Assembly (NCBI RefSeq): GCF_001457415.1
Contig: NZ_LN881723.1
Location: 467,246-531,245, forward strand
Direction: 5' to 3'
Source: Gorillibacterium timonense
Lineage (GTDB): Bacteria > Bacillota > Bacilli > Paenibacillales > NBRC-103111
DNA length: 64,000 bases
Numbering within the stretch: position 1 is the stretch's first letter; every line of letters begins with the position of its first letter. The notes under the pieces are model-generated. The model saw nothing but the letters and a program-made list of their open reading frames with translations. It made no database searches and was not told the origin of the DNA. Position numbers and translations under genes: made by a program. This document shows, piece after piece, positions 17,005 to 27,439 of this stretch.

Positions 17005-19893
17005 CTACAGGCCGAGTCTGATCTGTGCGTTATCGTAATACATTAGCAATTTATCATCTTCTTGAAGTACATTTTCAGGGAGGCGCTCCCCGATTGTTAC
17101 GATTGTTTGATAATCTTTTTCTCCCCAAGCTTTTTTAAAACCTGCACGAATAGCCTCTGTGCGGAATTGTCTTAACTTCTTCTTATGCTTACTAAGCTCA
17201 TCGGAGTAACTTACAAATTCACGCAACAGCATTTTTTCACGCAGTTTTTCTAAGTCCGCCTGTTTATTCGGATCGGGAACGTACCAACGATCACTCGCTT
17301 TCGCTTTAAGCTCAGAATCTCCTTTTGAAAGATTCCGTAAATCTTTATAGTCAGAACTTAGATAGGTGTGAATTTGACTTGGGACGTCTTCAGTACCTTC
17401 ATACCGCAAGAAGTTTTGTTCAAGCAAAGCGTCTAATTCAGGGAGTTGTTCATGTTTAGCAATATGTTGAATTTCTTTCATGAAATTCGGTTGTAACTCC
17501 TGCCTAGTCTGGGGCTTTTTCAACAATTGCTGTCTCAACCATTCAATTGCAGTACTTTCATCCGAAATATATAAGCTTTGTTGAACAAAGTCTTTCACAG
17601 TCATTCTTTTACGATCATACTCCAAAATTTGTTTAGGAAGGAATACCATCCCATCCTTTAAAACGTATCTTTGAGCTAGCTGCTCTTGAAAGTCACCAGA
17701 GTTTATAGGGACTGCGAATCCATTCTGAATAAAAAATGCAACCATTTGGTCAAAGATTATTCTCGGAGTTCTTTCAATGATAATTTCGGATGATTGCCCA
17801 TTTCTTCTGAATCCAGGAATAATTGATAAATATTGTTCCACAAAAACCCATGGCGAGTCATGAATGTTTGTCTGTATAGATTCTTTAAAATTGTCTAAGT
17901 CCGCACTGCTTGGCTTATACGCTGAAATAACCAGATCCTGTGTAACCGAGGTGGGGTTGGTTTGAGAATTAAAAGTTCCCTGTCCTTTATTTAAAGCTGC
18001 AACTGATGCGATTATGAAACCCGCTTCTTTAATCGCAGTTTGTATCGCATTCCATACGGAAGCATGCGTATTTGAAAATTCGACAGTCATCCATCTCCCG
18101 GGCTTTAGTATGTCGTATGCACCTCGGAAGGCAAGATTCATTAAGTGTTTATATTTCTGCAAATTCTTTTCTTGCGTACGATTTTCAATAGCTTCCGTAG
18201 TATTTTCTGTGAAAATATCAAGCCACGCTTCCCAAAGCCAATTCAATTCGGAATACATTAAATTAGCGCCAAAAGGGGGATCAATAAAAATATAGTCTAC
18301 AAATTCCTTTTTCCCTATCACTTTCGAAATATCATTTGCACTTGACATACAGGAAACAACATTATTTTGTAAACGAAAAGGATTAGATTTGATAATATCT
18401 GAAATCTTCCCATTTACCAGTATATGGATGTTTCTCTCCGCTAGATTACTCGGAACATAAATCGCATTCGGCAGTGCACCAGCTAAATTTATACTTCCGT
18501 TTTTCAAACCTATATTGTGAAGAATACTCGCTGTTTTTGTAAGCACTGCTGTAAGCGCCAGTTTTAGCAACTTATTATGTTTTGCCAATTCCCACAATTC
18601 GGATAATACAAATAAATTCCTTCTGGTATAAAAGTGATGGGCCTGTGTTATATTCTGTTTCAACACCTCACCTGTTTTATCACCCTTTGGCACCTCTGAA
18701 GTAGGGAACCAATTATGCAAGCTAATTTCCTCTATTTTTTTTATGAGTGCTATATCAAATGCATCTGGCTTTTTATTTTTTGATTTTGTTCCTTCTTTGT
18801 AATTAATTAATACAGGTTTTCGTTTTATTCTCTTGACAACCTTGTTAGATATTTCATCAAACACTGTCTCATACATACGGTTCATACTTTTTTTACTTAC
18901 AGTCACTGTGCATTGAGGGCAATGAAAGTCCTCTTGTAATCGAAGCTCGTCATCTACCGCATTTTCCCAATACACAATTTCATGTAAGCAGCTAGGGCAC
19001 TGAAAAACGTCACTCCACACGATGTAATTCACTGTTACAAATAAGTCTTTTATTTGATTTATTCCATTCGAAATTTTTACAACATCGTTCCCATAATTCT
19101 CAATTTGTCGGGCTATAGATTCCGCGTTTGCACTATTCTTTAGTGTATAGTACATCCATCTTGTTTTATTGAGACACTGTTGCATTAATTGGTTTGCATC
19201 ATCCTCAATTTGAGAATCCCAAGGTGAGTTGTAATTATAAGAGATTAATGAAGCGATTGGAGATAAGTCGTTTAATAACGCCCGTCTTGGACCAACTCTC
19301 ATATTTTTTTTTGTGGGTCCATCGGTTTCGCCCTGATTGTAGATATATCCCTCCTGATCCACTTTAAATCCTAAAGATTCAACCTCTTGACGGTCACCGC
19401 ATAATATTGAAGCTACACCAGTCATTCCAGTTCCCGAAAATCCATCGAACACGATATCCCCTGGTTGAGTATAATGAAGTAAATACCTCATAATTGCTTT
19501 ATGTGGAACCTTCGTATGGTAGCTGTGAGCGTTGTATATTGCCTCATTCTTACCTTCAGCTACATCTGTGGCAAAAGGCTCCCGGCTGTAATCTCCGACC
19601 ACATATTGAAGGCTCCGTTTTTCCTGCTCCCATTCCGCTATGAAATCAGCAACCCAAGGGTTGGGGCATACTGTATAAAAAGGCGGGTCTGATAAGGCTA
19701 GTATTTTCTCATCATCAGCATCTGGAAAACCTTCAATTTTTCTAAGTTCCGGTAGCATATGTCGTAATTCCTTCGTAAAATATGCGCGACGCGCATCATC
19801 ATTCTCAAATGTCAAACCCAAACAGGTCACTGGACCTGTTTGGGTTTCTTTTTTCATTTCGAATAGGCTTCCTTGCTTTAAGTTATCTTTCAT
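17005..19893 (-). CDS. pglX: BREX type 3 adenine-specific DNA methyltransferase PglX
   Basis: A 962-residue N6-adenine methyltransferase. SAM-binding motif I DIVFDGFSGTGMTGVAS is near residue 150 and catalytic motif IV IDPPFGANLMYSELNW near residue 540, in the order I then IV. Between them is a four-cysteine zinc-ribbon pair (CPSCLHE...FHCPQC, about residues 293-327). The build matches the PglX-type methylases of type 3 BREX (DUF1156-like). It methylates the host motif that marks self DNA; the recognition sequence cannot be predicted here. It starts 8 nt after brxC and precedes pglZ. The order brxC-pglX-pglZ-brxA-brxHII differs from the textbook type 3 order, in which the helicase sits between pglX and pglZ. 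Confidence 0.9.
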   Translation of the reverse strand: MKDNLKQGSLFEMKKETQTGPVTCLGLTFENDDARRAYFTKELRHMLPELRKIEGFPDADDEKILALSDPPFYTVCPNPWVADFIAEWEQEKRSLQYVVGDYSREPFATDVAEGKNEAIYNAHSYHTKVPHKAIMRYLLHYTQPGDIVFDGFSGTGMTGVASILCGDRQEVESLGFKVDQEGYIYNQGETDGPTKKNMRVGPRRALLNDLSPIASLISYNYNSPWDSQIEDDANQLMQQCLNKTRWMYYTLKNSANAESIARQIENYGNDVVKISNGINQIKDLFVTVNYIVWSDVFQCPSCLHEIVYWENAVDDELRLQEDFHCPQCTVTVSKKSMNRMYETVFDEISNKVVKRIKRKPVLINYKEGTKSKNKKPDAFDIALIKKIEEISLHNWFPTSEVPKGDKTGEVLKQNITQAHHFYTRRNLFVLSELWELAKHNKLLKLALTAVLTKTASILHNIGLKNGSINLAGALPNAIYVPSNLAERNIHILVNGKISDIIKSNPFRLQNNVVSCMSSANDISKVIGKKEFVDYIFIDPPFGANLMYSELNWLWEAWLDIFTENTTEAIENRTQEKNLQKYKHLMNLAFRGAYDILKPGRWMTVEFSNTHASVWNAIQTAIKEAGFIIASVAALNKGQGTFNSQTNPTSVTQDLVISAYKPSSADLDNFKESIQTNIHDSPWVFVEQYLSIIPGFRRNGQSSEIIIERTPRIIFDQMVAFFIQNGFAVPINSGDFQEQLAQRYVLKDGMVFLPKQILEYDRKRMTVKDFVQQSLYISDESTAIEWLRQQLLKKPQTRQELQPNFMKEIQHIAKHEQLPELDALLEQNFLRYEGTEDVPSQIHTYLSSDYKDLRNLSKGDSELKAKASDRWYVPDPNKQADLEKLREKMLLREFVSYSDELSKHKKKLRQFRTEAIRAGFKKAWGEKDYQTIVTIGERLPENVLQEDDKLLMYYDNAQIRLGL

Positions 19894-19901
19894 ATCTTAA
19901 G

Positions 19902-22900
19902 TTACTCCTTCTTTAACATAATCCGTACTCGATTAGACGATTGCGTACCAACCTGTTCCCTTACTAATTGTTCAAATCGCAGGCGCAACTCCTCAATAGT
20001 CAAAGGACTACCATCGCCAGCCATCTGTAACAATCGATTTAACGGCAACTCAACTTTCTGAATTCCTTCTAGGACTTCCTTTATTGTCTGGACTAAGCGT
20101 AAATCAACCGGGATTCCAAATGATTTATCGTCCATAAAGTGTTTTATTAATTGTTTTTGTTCGCCAGTGAGCAATTCAATATTCTCCTGTAACTCACTAT
20201 CATTAAGGTTAGTCAACAATGTATTCGTCCAAGAATCAAGTAATTCTTTTAATTCCGTTTCCAACTGCCGAACAGTTACCTGCTGTGCGAATTTTTCATC
20301 TTTTGGACGATAACGGCAATGCGGACAAACAGGAGAATGCTCCAATTCACTTTTTTGCAATTTCCAGCAAATTTTCAAGTCGTCAGACTTTGCCTTCCAT
20401 GCTTGTAATTGTTGTGCCGGCAGAATTGGAATCACAGAAATTTTCTGCAATGTATCGATACGTCCGTCACGTTTAAGCTGATTGAGCTTATTCTCTTCTG
20501 TAGCTCCTAAGCGTGATGCAGCGTGTTGAGCGTAATAGAAGGAAACATACTGATCCTTTAATTGGTCTATCACTTGGAGTTCAGCACTGCAGTCACTGTT
20601 AGCCTTTAAGGAAAGGTATAGATCCTCCAATGCACCTTCAACTTTTACATACCAATCATCAGCAATCGAGACATGATTTCTAGCGCTTACGATATAGTTC
20701 GCTTTTTTTGTAATCTGAGAAGCAAGCTCACGCCACTTGATAAGTTTATCCATTAACACAATGGATTCTTGCTGGCTTTGAATTTCTTCAATTGTCTTTT
20801 TAAAATTTTTAAGTTTCGCCGGTGTATCGAACACTTGAAGACTCTGCAGGAACTGATTCAAGCCTTGAAGCTTCCCCTGGTACCCCTGCAGCTCCTCATC
20901 CGATAGAAGTGGCAATTCCCATGTAGGAATTTTATCTTTAAGCTCGTGTTGCATTTTAACCAACTGAGTTAATTGTTGCTGTATTTTAGTTTGAAGCGTT
21001 TGAACCCCATTTGTTTGAGAATCTGGTTGAAGCAATCCATGACTAATACTAAATAAATCAAACAATGCTCGCAACTCTGCTAATGGCAAATCACTTGGTT
21101 TCTTAATATGGCTAAATTCTGCAATCCCTTCTGCCTTCAAAGCGATTAAGTGGTTAAACTTCATGGAATCATAAGATTCCCCATGAATCGTGATTACAAT
21201 ATCACCTGTGTAAACTAGAGCAGCCAGTATAACACTTAAAAGCTCAGGTTCTAACTGAAATTCAATCGTCTTTTTGACTTCCCAATCCCCGTGAGATTGA
21301 AGAACCTCAAGTAACTCAGAAGCATTCAGAACTTGTCCATTACCCTTGTTATTCAGCAAGTTCAAAATCCATTTGGCATATCCCGAGTTCTGTACATTTA
21401 ATTTCTCTCCATCCAGCAACACAAGTCCTTCAAGTATGGTTTTCGCTGTTTTTGTTTTTGGATTAGAGATATTCGTTAATGTCTCTGGGATATACGTCTT
21501 TAACATGGCTTCTCGAGTAATGCTGATACTGCTAAGACGGAAAGTAGGATAATCAGCGTATTTCTCCTCAAACCATGTGGTTAGACAATCATCCGCGGCA
21601 GCATCTATAATTTCTCTTACTGTCGCTTGCGCAGGTCCAGATAGGCTCCACTCAGCAAGTTTCTTGGTTACGCCCTTATATGTCATTTTATATGCAGATG
21701 GCATATTCTCGACAAGCCACTTCATTAATTTCCTTAAGAAATCCGCGGCTTTATCTTCATACAGCTTCTTGGTCGCGCTTGATGCAGTTATGGACATTTC
21801 CCGAGCACCTGCGTAAAGACGAAGCGCAGTATGGAATGACTCATCCTTTGTGTCCAGTTTGAAGAACACTTCATCTGGTTTGGTTTCATCTTTGAATTTA
21901 GGCGGATCATATGGTTGAAGCATATAAATGTAGAAGTCCCGCTCCGGCTGTGCAGTGGAACGTTCATTGGGCGCACCGAAAAATAGATATCCCGGCCGAG
22001 TTACCTTTCTTGAGTACCAGTTTAATTCGTGCTGCCAGATTCGGTAACCAGATACTATACTTGGAGATCCATCGTCGGTTAACTTCTCAAGGACTTCAAA
22101 GTAATATCGATCCAGTTGATTACTTACTAACATTTCTGCTTTTTGTTCTATGAGTGCATCTACATCAGTGTCCTTATCCAAGTCAAGATAATATTGGCCA
22201 TTATCACGATTAAACGAGATAAATTGATAACTTACTGACTTCATAATTTCATTCAATACGGTATCAATGGTTGCATTCAAGAAATCGGAATCAAGATCAG
22301 GGAAATCAACATATAAGAACAACTGATCTCTTAATTCTGCAGATGTGACACCAATCTTTACTTTTATATCGTCGGTTGTTAGTCGAAATACGGATAATGC
22401 GCGAACTACTCTTTTTGCCATTGGTTTATACGATGCTTTAGCCTTTGGAAACGCGTTTTCAACACGATCAATTAAAATAGCTGACTTATCCATTACCTCT
22501 TTAACATCAACATCGTTTCGAAGATTACGATCGCCTTCAATGTATAGCCAGTAGTTATCGTAAGAAATAACACCCGGACTATTATTCGGCACTTCTGTGT
22601 CTAATAGCCTTTCAATTTCTTGGCTTATCGTTGTTAAAGCAACGCGTTTCTCTGCTATTTTCACCTTCTCGAAAGCAGAAAGATAAGCAGGGTGAATTGG
22701 AAATAATTCAGCGTATTTCTCGATCTGCTCTCCAAGCTTGTCGAATAGTGGAGCAAATTTTTGCAAATGCTCTCGAATTAGTGCTTTTTGCCTCTCATCT
22801 TTTCTAAGCAAGCGTTGGGAAACTACGTATTCAATATCTTCACGGACGATAATTGCTTGAACGGTCCGCTCCTTAACGCGGCGAAGCTCCGCCGCGACAA

Positions 22901-23585
22901 ACTGAAACTTCGGATTATCAAAAAGCATCTCCTGTACGCCTGTCATGAAGCGAAATCTCGTATTTTGGCATATTTCCCCTAGTGCTCTTAGGAAACCTAA
23001 ATCCAAAATGAGTTCCTGTTCTTTGCGCGTTCGTAAGTAGTCCAGCAATTCATCAATGATGAGCAAAAATCCATGATCAGGATATACTTCATGGAATGCG
23101 GCCATCATGCGCATCATTTCATCTTTGTTGCTCGTTAGTTTCAACAAGTCCGGCATTTCGTAGTCCACACCGAGATCTTGTAGGAACCTGGTCATTTCTT
23201 GGAAAAGTACTTCTCGGAGCGGAACAACGATACCATCAAACTCAACCCGTAGTACTTTAAATTTCCCCTCAATTTCTTTGGCTTTTTGCGCGATACGTTC
23301 ATGCTGAATATGTTCAGAAATCCCATTCGTTTCCGAGATTGCAGCGATAACACTCATTAAATGTGATTTACCTGTTCCATAATTACCAACGACCATGATC
23401 CCTTTATGGTCAATTGGACGTTGAAATTGAAGCTGTTCAATGATTACACTATCGATAACCTCGGCCATGCGATCCGAGATAACATAAGTATCAACTAATT
23501 TTTGTGCAAGCTGATCTTCCACGGAATCTTTTAATACAACGATCGATTTAATTGGCTCGAACTGAATTAGATCTCTATACTTCAT
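19902..23585 (-). CDS. brxC: BREX type 3 large ATPase BrxC
   Basis: A 1227-residue P-loop ATPase. Walker A VGNYGTGKSHLMSVI lies near residues 66-80 and Walker B FLLIIDELLDYLRT near residue 180. A long helical middle follows, and a CPHC zinc knuckle (HSPVCPHCRYRP) sits near residue 1085. Size and order of parts match BrxC/PglY of BREX, a core component required for phage exclusion. It lies 16 nt after brxF and 8 nt before pglX in one operon. The ribosome binding site GGAGGG precedes the ATG. Family call is firm; the target of its ATPase is not known. Confidence 0.9.
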   Translation of the reverse strand: MKYRDLIQFEPIKSIVVLKDSVEDQLAQKLVDTYVISDRMAEVIDSVIIEQLQFQRPIDHKGIMVVGNYGTGKSHLMSVIAAISETNGISEHIQHERIAQKAKEIEGKFKVLRVEFDGIVVPLREVLFQEMTRFLQDLGVDYEMPDLLKLTSNKDEMMRMMAAFHEVYPDHGFLLIIDELLDYLRTRKEQELILDLGFLRALGEICQNTRFRFMTGVQEMLFDNPKFQFVAAELRRVKERTVQAIIVREDIEYVVSQRLLRKDERQKALIREHLQKFAPLFDKLGEQIEKYAELFPIHPAYLSAFEKVKIAEKRVALTTISQEIERLLDTEVPNNSPGVISYDNYWLYIEGDRNLRNDVDVKEVMDKSAILIDRVENAFPKAKASYKPMAKRVVRALSVFRLTTDDIKVKIGVTSAELRDQLFLYVDFPDLDSDFLNATIDTVLNEIMKSVSYQFISFNRDNGQYYLDLDKDTDVDALIEQKAEMLVSNQLDRYYFEVLEKLTDDGSPSIVSGYRIWQHELNWYSRKVTRPGYLFFGAPNERSTAQPERDFYIYMLQPYDPPKFKDETKPDEVFFKLDTKDESFHTALRLYAGAREMSITASSATKKLYEDKAADFLRKLMKWLVENMPSAYKMTYKGVTKKLAEWSLSGPAQATVREIIDAAADDCLTTWFEEKYADYPTFRLSSISITREAMLKTYIPETLTNISNPKTKTAKTILEGLVLLDGEKLNVQNSGYAKWILNLLNNKGNGQVLNASELLEVLQSHGDWEVKKTIEFQLEPELLSVILAALVYTGDIVITIHGESYDSMKFNHLIALKAEGIAEFSHIKKPSDLPLAELRALFDLFSISHGLLQPDSQTNGVQTLQTKIQQQLTQLVKMQHELKDKIPTWELPLLSDEELQGYQGKLQGLNQFLQSLQVFDTPAKLKNFKKTIEEIQSQQESIVLMDKLIKWRELASQITKKANYIVSARNHVSIADDWYVKVEGALEDLYLSLKANSDCSAELQVIDQLKDQYVSFYYAQHAASRLGATEENKLNQLKRDGRIDTLQKISVIPILPAQQLQAWKAKSDDLKICWKLQKSELEHSPVCPHCRYRPKDEKFAQQVTVRQLETELKELLDSWTNTLLTNLNDSELQENIELLTGEQKQLIKHFMDDKSFGIPVDLRLVQTIKEVLEGIQKVELPLNRLLQMAGDGSPLTIEELRLRFEQLVREQVGTQSSNRVRIMLKKE

Positions 23586-23601
23586 CCTTAACCCTCCACA
23601 A

Positions 23602-24057
23602 TTAGTAGATCATAATACTGTTACTGTATTCAGAATTCTGGTAGTACTCTGGGTGCTCCGGAGTCGCATAATAGAGCACTCCATTTCCAACTTTACCAGG
23701 CCATATCACCAACAGAACTGTATTTCCACTCTGTGCTTCTAGCAACTTAACTGGATTTTGCTTTAACTCAGGGTCAAATAAATATTCGATATTGTGTATG
23801 CATACAACATTATGCTTTTGATCATTTATGGCCTTCCTCAGCCACTTCGCAACATCAAAAGGGCGTTTGTCAGAGGGGACAAATCTTAGCTGTTCTGATA
23901 GATACAAGCCTATGTTTACTGTTGGAATCCCCTCACGATTTAAATCATTGAGGAGTTTCTGTTGGTTCGTAGTTGCCGGAAGCAGGAAAAAAAGTTTATA
24001 TCTCTGATTACTCAAACTTGAGATCTCAGTAAGTAACAACTCAAGTTTCTCAGCCAT
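23602..24057 (-). CDS. brxF: BREX type 3 small protein BrxF
   Basis: A 151-residue protein in the position and size range of BrxF, the marker gene of type 3 BREX, directly before brxC. It has a Walker B-like strand VVCIHNIEYLF near residue 80 and the strand-turn FLLPATTNQQKLL near residue 25 in place of a canonical Walker A, so ATP binding is doubtful although the family is described as P-loop-containing. The ATG is preceded by AAGAGGAG. An 82-nt gap without a terminator separates it from the AddA-like gene, so it is probably cotranscribed from the promoter at 30437-30483. Confidence 0.82.
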   Translation of the reverse strand: MAEKLELLLTEISSLSNQRYKLFFLLPATTNQQKLLNDLNREGIPTVNIGLYLSEQLRFVPSDKRPFDVAKWLRKAINDQKHNVVCIHNIEYLFDPELKQNPVKLLEAQSGNTVLLVIWPGKVGNGVLYYATPEHPEYYQNSEYSNSIMIY

Positions 24058-24139
24058 AAGGTTAACTCCTCTTGAATGTAGCTAATAGGACTATAGAATT
24101 ACAATTCGACAAGTGGACCTATTATCCTTCACTTAGACG

Positions 24140-27100
24140 TCATGTTGCCCATCTTCCTAACTGGGCAAAATACAACCACGCTTCTTTCACCTTATATCCA
24201 AAAGTCTGATCCCATTCCGACGCATAAGCCTGCACCTGCGGCCGGTAGAAATCAATGAATGACTGCAGCTTCTCTTCTGTTACGCTGTCTGTCTTGAAAT
24301 CAATTATAACCCAGCCTTCCTCTTCCTCGAAGAGGAAATCAATGACTCCACGAACATAGGCATACTGAATGGAACCCGTACCTTCAAATGCGGCCGCAAC
24401 CTCTGATTCAGCACTCCCAGCATCGCTGGATACGCTAACGTCATCGGCATTCTTTCGAATCATCAGCGGCACCTCGAATAAACGGCGGCGAGCGCTCAGG
24501 CTGCGCTGCCAAAGCTCGCTTGCGATCACGCTTCTTACAACCCTAGCTGCTTCGCTTATGAAATCCTCAGCCATGCCTTTCTCATCCGCTAAGAAGCGTA
24601 TCGTGTCCTCAAGCTCCGACTCCGGTAACCCTTTACCAAGCAGCTCTAGGGTACGGTGAACGACACTCCCGAATGCCATGCCTTTGCCTTCCGCGGACCA
24701 TTCCGGCGTATCACCGGCTGCTTTGGTCTGTCCGGTAACGGACAAGACGGCGTAAGTAGGCTCACAAATCGCATCCAGCCTCCCCCTTCGAGTTTCCTCC
24801 AACTCACTCAAATCCGGCCCCTCGGTCAACTCCGTCTTCTTCTCTGGCTTCACCGCCGGCACATCCAGCTCGCGTGCGAGATCCATCCCTTCCACGAGCG
24901 GTGTCCAAGGGCACTTCGCCGGTTGATCGGGATACAGGCTGATAACCAGCATCTGCTTCGGACGCGTAGCCGCGACATAGAGCAAACGGTCTTTCTCAGC
25001 GTTGGAGAAAGCACGCTCTCGTTCGTTCATCTCACTCCAGCCTATGGGTTGAGCGATCACTTCCGTTTTGAACTCTCCGATCGATTTACTTATCGTAAAG
25101 TAGCCTGCAGCAGGATCTGCGGAACGATCAATATACTGCGTTGCATCATGATCCGACTCCCCGCAGGGACAGGCCAGGAACACGACGGGTGCTTCCAATC
25201 CTTTGGCTTTATGTAGATTCATGATCCGGACAGCCTGGTTCCCGCCGGCGTACAGGCTCGATGTCTCCATCCCTCGATCCGCGAGCATGTGCTCGATCAA
25301 TCGGCACAATTCCGACCAGCTGGAACTCGCCGCAGGATCTCCATGCAACAGCTGCAGCATTCTCACCAGCGTCCCCGCACGAACAGAGCCTGCCGGCAGC
25401 GTCGATACGTACGGCAGAACACCGAGATCATCCACGATTCGGCTGAACGCGGCGGCCGCGCTGAACGTGCGAACCCACCCCTTATATTGCTGAAGCCTTC
25501 CAAGCACCATAGCCACTGCCTTGGCCCCTTCACTGCAAGCTTCCAGGGACGGCAAGTCAAATAACGAGAACGAATATCCTTCCTGCTTATAAGCCCATAA
25601 CTGCCGATCGCTCAGGCCAAACAGCATGCCGCGCATAACCGCGAGCAAAGCCGGTTTATCTGCGGAATCCTCTAAATAACGAGCCAGTTGGTATAAGGCC
25701 AGCAGCTCCCCATAGACCGTCGTACTGCCTGAAGTATCAGCCGGAACCCCGAACAAGTCGAGCTGTTCCGCATACAGGTGGATGAACTCCCTCGTTTTCG
25801 TCAGAATCAGAAAATCGCTCGGAACCGCGTCCCGGCTTCCCCCATCACGATCTGCGATTTGTAAATTTCCGTTTTTGCAAGCCCAAGAGATATAGGCCGC
25901 AATCTGCTCGGCATCCGCTTGTGCGACGGCAGCTTTGCCTCCCGGCATTTTGGGATAAGGAAGAACGTATATGCCATGCGGCGTTCTACGAGCGCCTATG
26001 GGATCGTTCGCACGTGTCTCCATCTTCACGAACGCAGCCTGGACCTCCGTTTCCGAAGGCGGGAATTTGCCGGCAAACTGACCATTGATGAACTCTCCGA
26101 TGGAGCGTACCGAACGGAAATTAGCGGTCAGACGACAAACTGCGCCACACTCCTGGATGCGCGCCTTGACTTCGTTATAGATCGAAATGTCCGCCCTTCG
26201 GAAACGATAGATGGACTGCTTCGGATCCCCGACCACGAACAAGGAACCCGGCCGTGGTGTAAGCCGCCGCCAGTTTTTCTCGAATTCCCCACTCTCCGTG
26301 CTCCCGGTGAGCAGAAACATCAGCTCCGCTTGAATCGGATCCGTATCCTGAAATTCATCGACAAGCAGCCGCTGGTACCGTTCGGCGAAATAGGCTCTTA
26401 CTTCCCTATTTTCACGTACCAGCTTGGCCGCTTCCATGAGTAAGTCCTGGAAATTCAGCTTTCCTGCGGCGTATCGGCGTGTCTTGTAATCATCCAGTAC
26501 TGGCCGCACGAAGCGGATCAGCTTCGGATATAGGTATTCCCGCCATGCCTGAAGGAATGGAAAAAGTACGTTGATCTGCCAATCAGGAAAAAGCTTCTTC
26601 ATCTCTCCGGCATGTTCTTTGGAAGTCCATCGATTCATCGTCACGTCGAGCTTGCGGTCAAACTCTTTGGCGATCTCAAGCATTCGCATATCATCCGACA
26701 AGTCGATGTAGCGGAGCTTCTGGCGCGTCTGCCGGACAAGCTTCTGAACCGGATCCCAGCCTTTCTCAGGCTCCACCGTCGGAATATAGGGCGCTGCAGC
26801 ATCGAGCAAAGGAAGCAGCGTATCCCGAATTCGATCAAAATTGGGCCGCTCCCGCTCCTCGCAAGGCAGTTCAACATCCGTAAACAAAGACACACGGTCA
26901 AAAACGTCCCGAAGGGTGTTCACATCCACCCGCAGCGACACTAACTCCTCGAGTTGCAGCCGCGCTTCCCCATCCAGCTCAGCCAAGTATTCATCCCAGC
27001 AGCTTGCGCGGAATTGCTTATCGCTTTCTTCGTCCATTTCTTCAAAAGAAGGGTCCAGCCCTGCCTCAATGGGACGCTCGCGCAATAACGATCCACAGAA

Positions 27101-27439
27101 CGAATGGATGGTTCCGATGAAGATCAGATCCAGATTCCCCAGCGCCTCGGACAGCCGCTCACGGACGATAGAACCCTCCGATGATCTTCGATAGGCTTTC
27201 TCCAACGCCAGGCGGAAGCGTTCCTTCATCTCGTCTGCCGCTTTGTTGGTGAACGTAATGGCGGCAATTTGGCCGATGTTAACACCGGACTCGATCAAGG
27301 CCAGCAGCCTACCAACTAGGCTGGTCGTTTTCCCCGATCCCGCCCCTGCCTCCACGAGCAAAGTCGTATCTAAATCCGTAAGGATCCGGTCACGGTCAGC
27401 TTGGTCTGCCGTAGCCGTAATGCCGTACGATTCATTCAT
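24140..27439 (-). CDS. AddA-like UvrD-family helicase with C-terminal nuclease domain
   Basis: A 1099-residue superfamily 1 helicase-nuclease. Helicase motifs: Walker A EAGAGSGKTTSLVGR (residue 31 on), Ia ITFTNKAADEMKER, II LLVDEFQDTDPIQ (near 365), III VVGDPKQSIYRFR (near 415), V MNLHKAKGLEAP (near 755), VI LLYVAATRPKQML (near 845). The last 150 residues hold a RecB-type nuclease: GVIDFLF...GWVIIDFKTDS gives the D...DxK site and RPQVQAYA the trailing Q. This is the AddA build, about 100 residues shorter than housekeeping AddA. It overlaps the AddB-like gene by 8 nt and is followed by brxF without a terminator. I infer an accessory, phage-defence version of the recombinational AddAB complex, not the host's own. 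Confidence 0.82.
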   Translation of the reverse strand: MNESYGITATADQADRDRILTDLDTTLLVEAGAGSGKTTSLVGRLLALIESGVNIGQIAAITFTNKAADEMKERFRLALEKAYRRSSEGSIVRERLSEALGNLDLIFIGTIHSFCGSLLRERPIEAGLDPSFEEMDEESDKQFRASCWDEYLAELDGEARLQLEELVSLRVDVNTLRDVFDRVSLFTDVELPCEERERPNFDRIRDTLLPLLDAAAPYIPTVEPEKGWDPVQKLVRQTRQKLRYIDLSDDMRMLEIAKEFDRKLDVTMNRWTSKEHAGEMKKLFPDWQINVLFPFLQAWREYLYPKLIRFVRPVLDDYKTRRYAAGKLNFQDLLMEAAKLVRENREVRAYFAERYQRLLVDEFQDTDPIQAELMFLLTGSTESGEFEKNWRRLTPRPGSLFVVGDPKQSIYRFRRADISIYNEVKARIQECGAVCRLTANFRSVRSIGEFINGQFAGKFPPSETEVQAAFVKMETRANDPIGARRTPHGIYVLPYPKMPGGKAAVAQADAEQIAAYISWACKNGNLQIADRDGGSRDAVPSDFLILTKTREFIHLYAEQLDLFGVPADTSGSTTVYGELLALYQLARYLEDSADKPALLAVMRGMLFGLSDRQLWAYKQEGYSFSLFDLPSLEACSEGAKAVAMVLGRLQQYKGWVRTFSAAAAFSRIVDDLGVLPYVSTLPAGSVRAGTLVRMLQLLHGDPAASSSWSELCRLIEHMLADRGMETSSLYAGGNQAVRIMNLHKAKGLEAPVVFLACPCGESDHDATQYIDRSADPAAGYFTISKSIGEFKTEVIAQPIGWSEMNERERAFSNAEKDRLLYVAATRPKQMLVISLYPDQPAKCPWTPLVEGMDLARELDVPAVKPEKKTELTEGPDLSELEETRRGRLDAICEPTYAVLSVTGQTKAAGDTPEWSAEGKGMAFGSVVHRTLELLGKGLPESELEDTIRFLADEKGMAEDFISEAARVVRSVIASELWQRSLSARRRLFEVPLMIRKNADDVSVSSDAGSAESEVAAAFEGTGSIQYAYVRGVIDFLFEEEEGWVIIDFKTDSVTEEKLQSFIDFYRPQVQAYASEWDQTFGYKVKEAWLYFAQLGRWAT

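Noticed and set aside
24656-26443. Several 90-190-codon plus-strand frames opposite the AddA-like gene
   Set aside because: All are antisense to conserved helicase motifs and show no domain or start signal.
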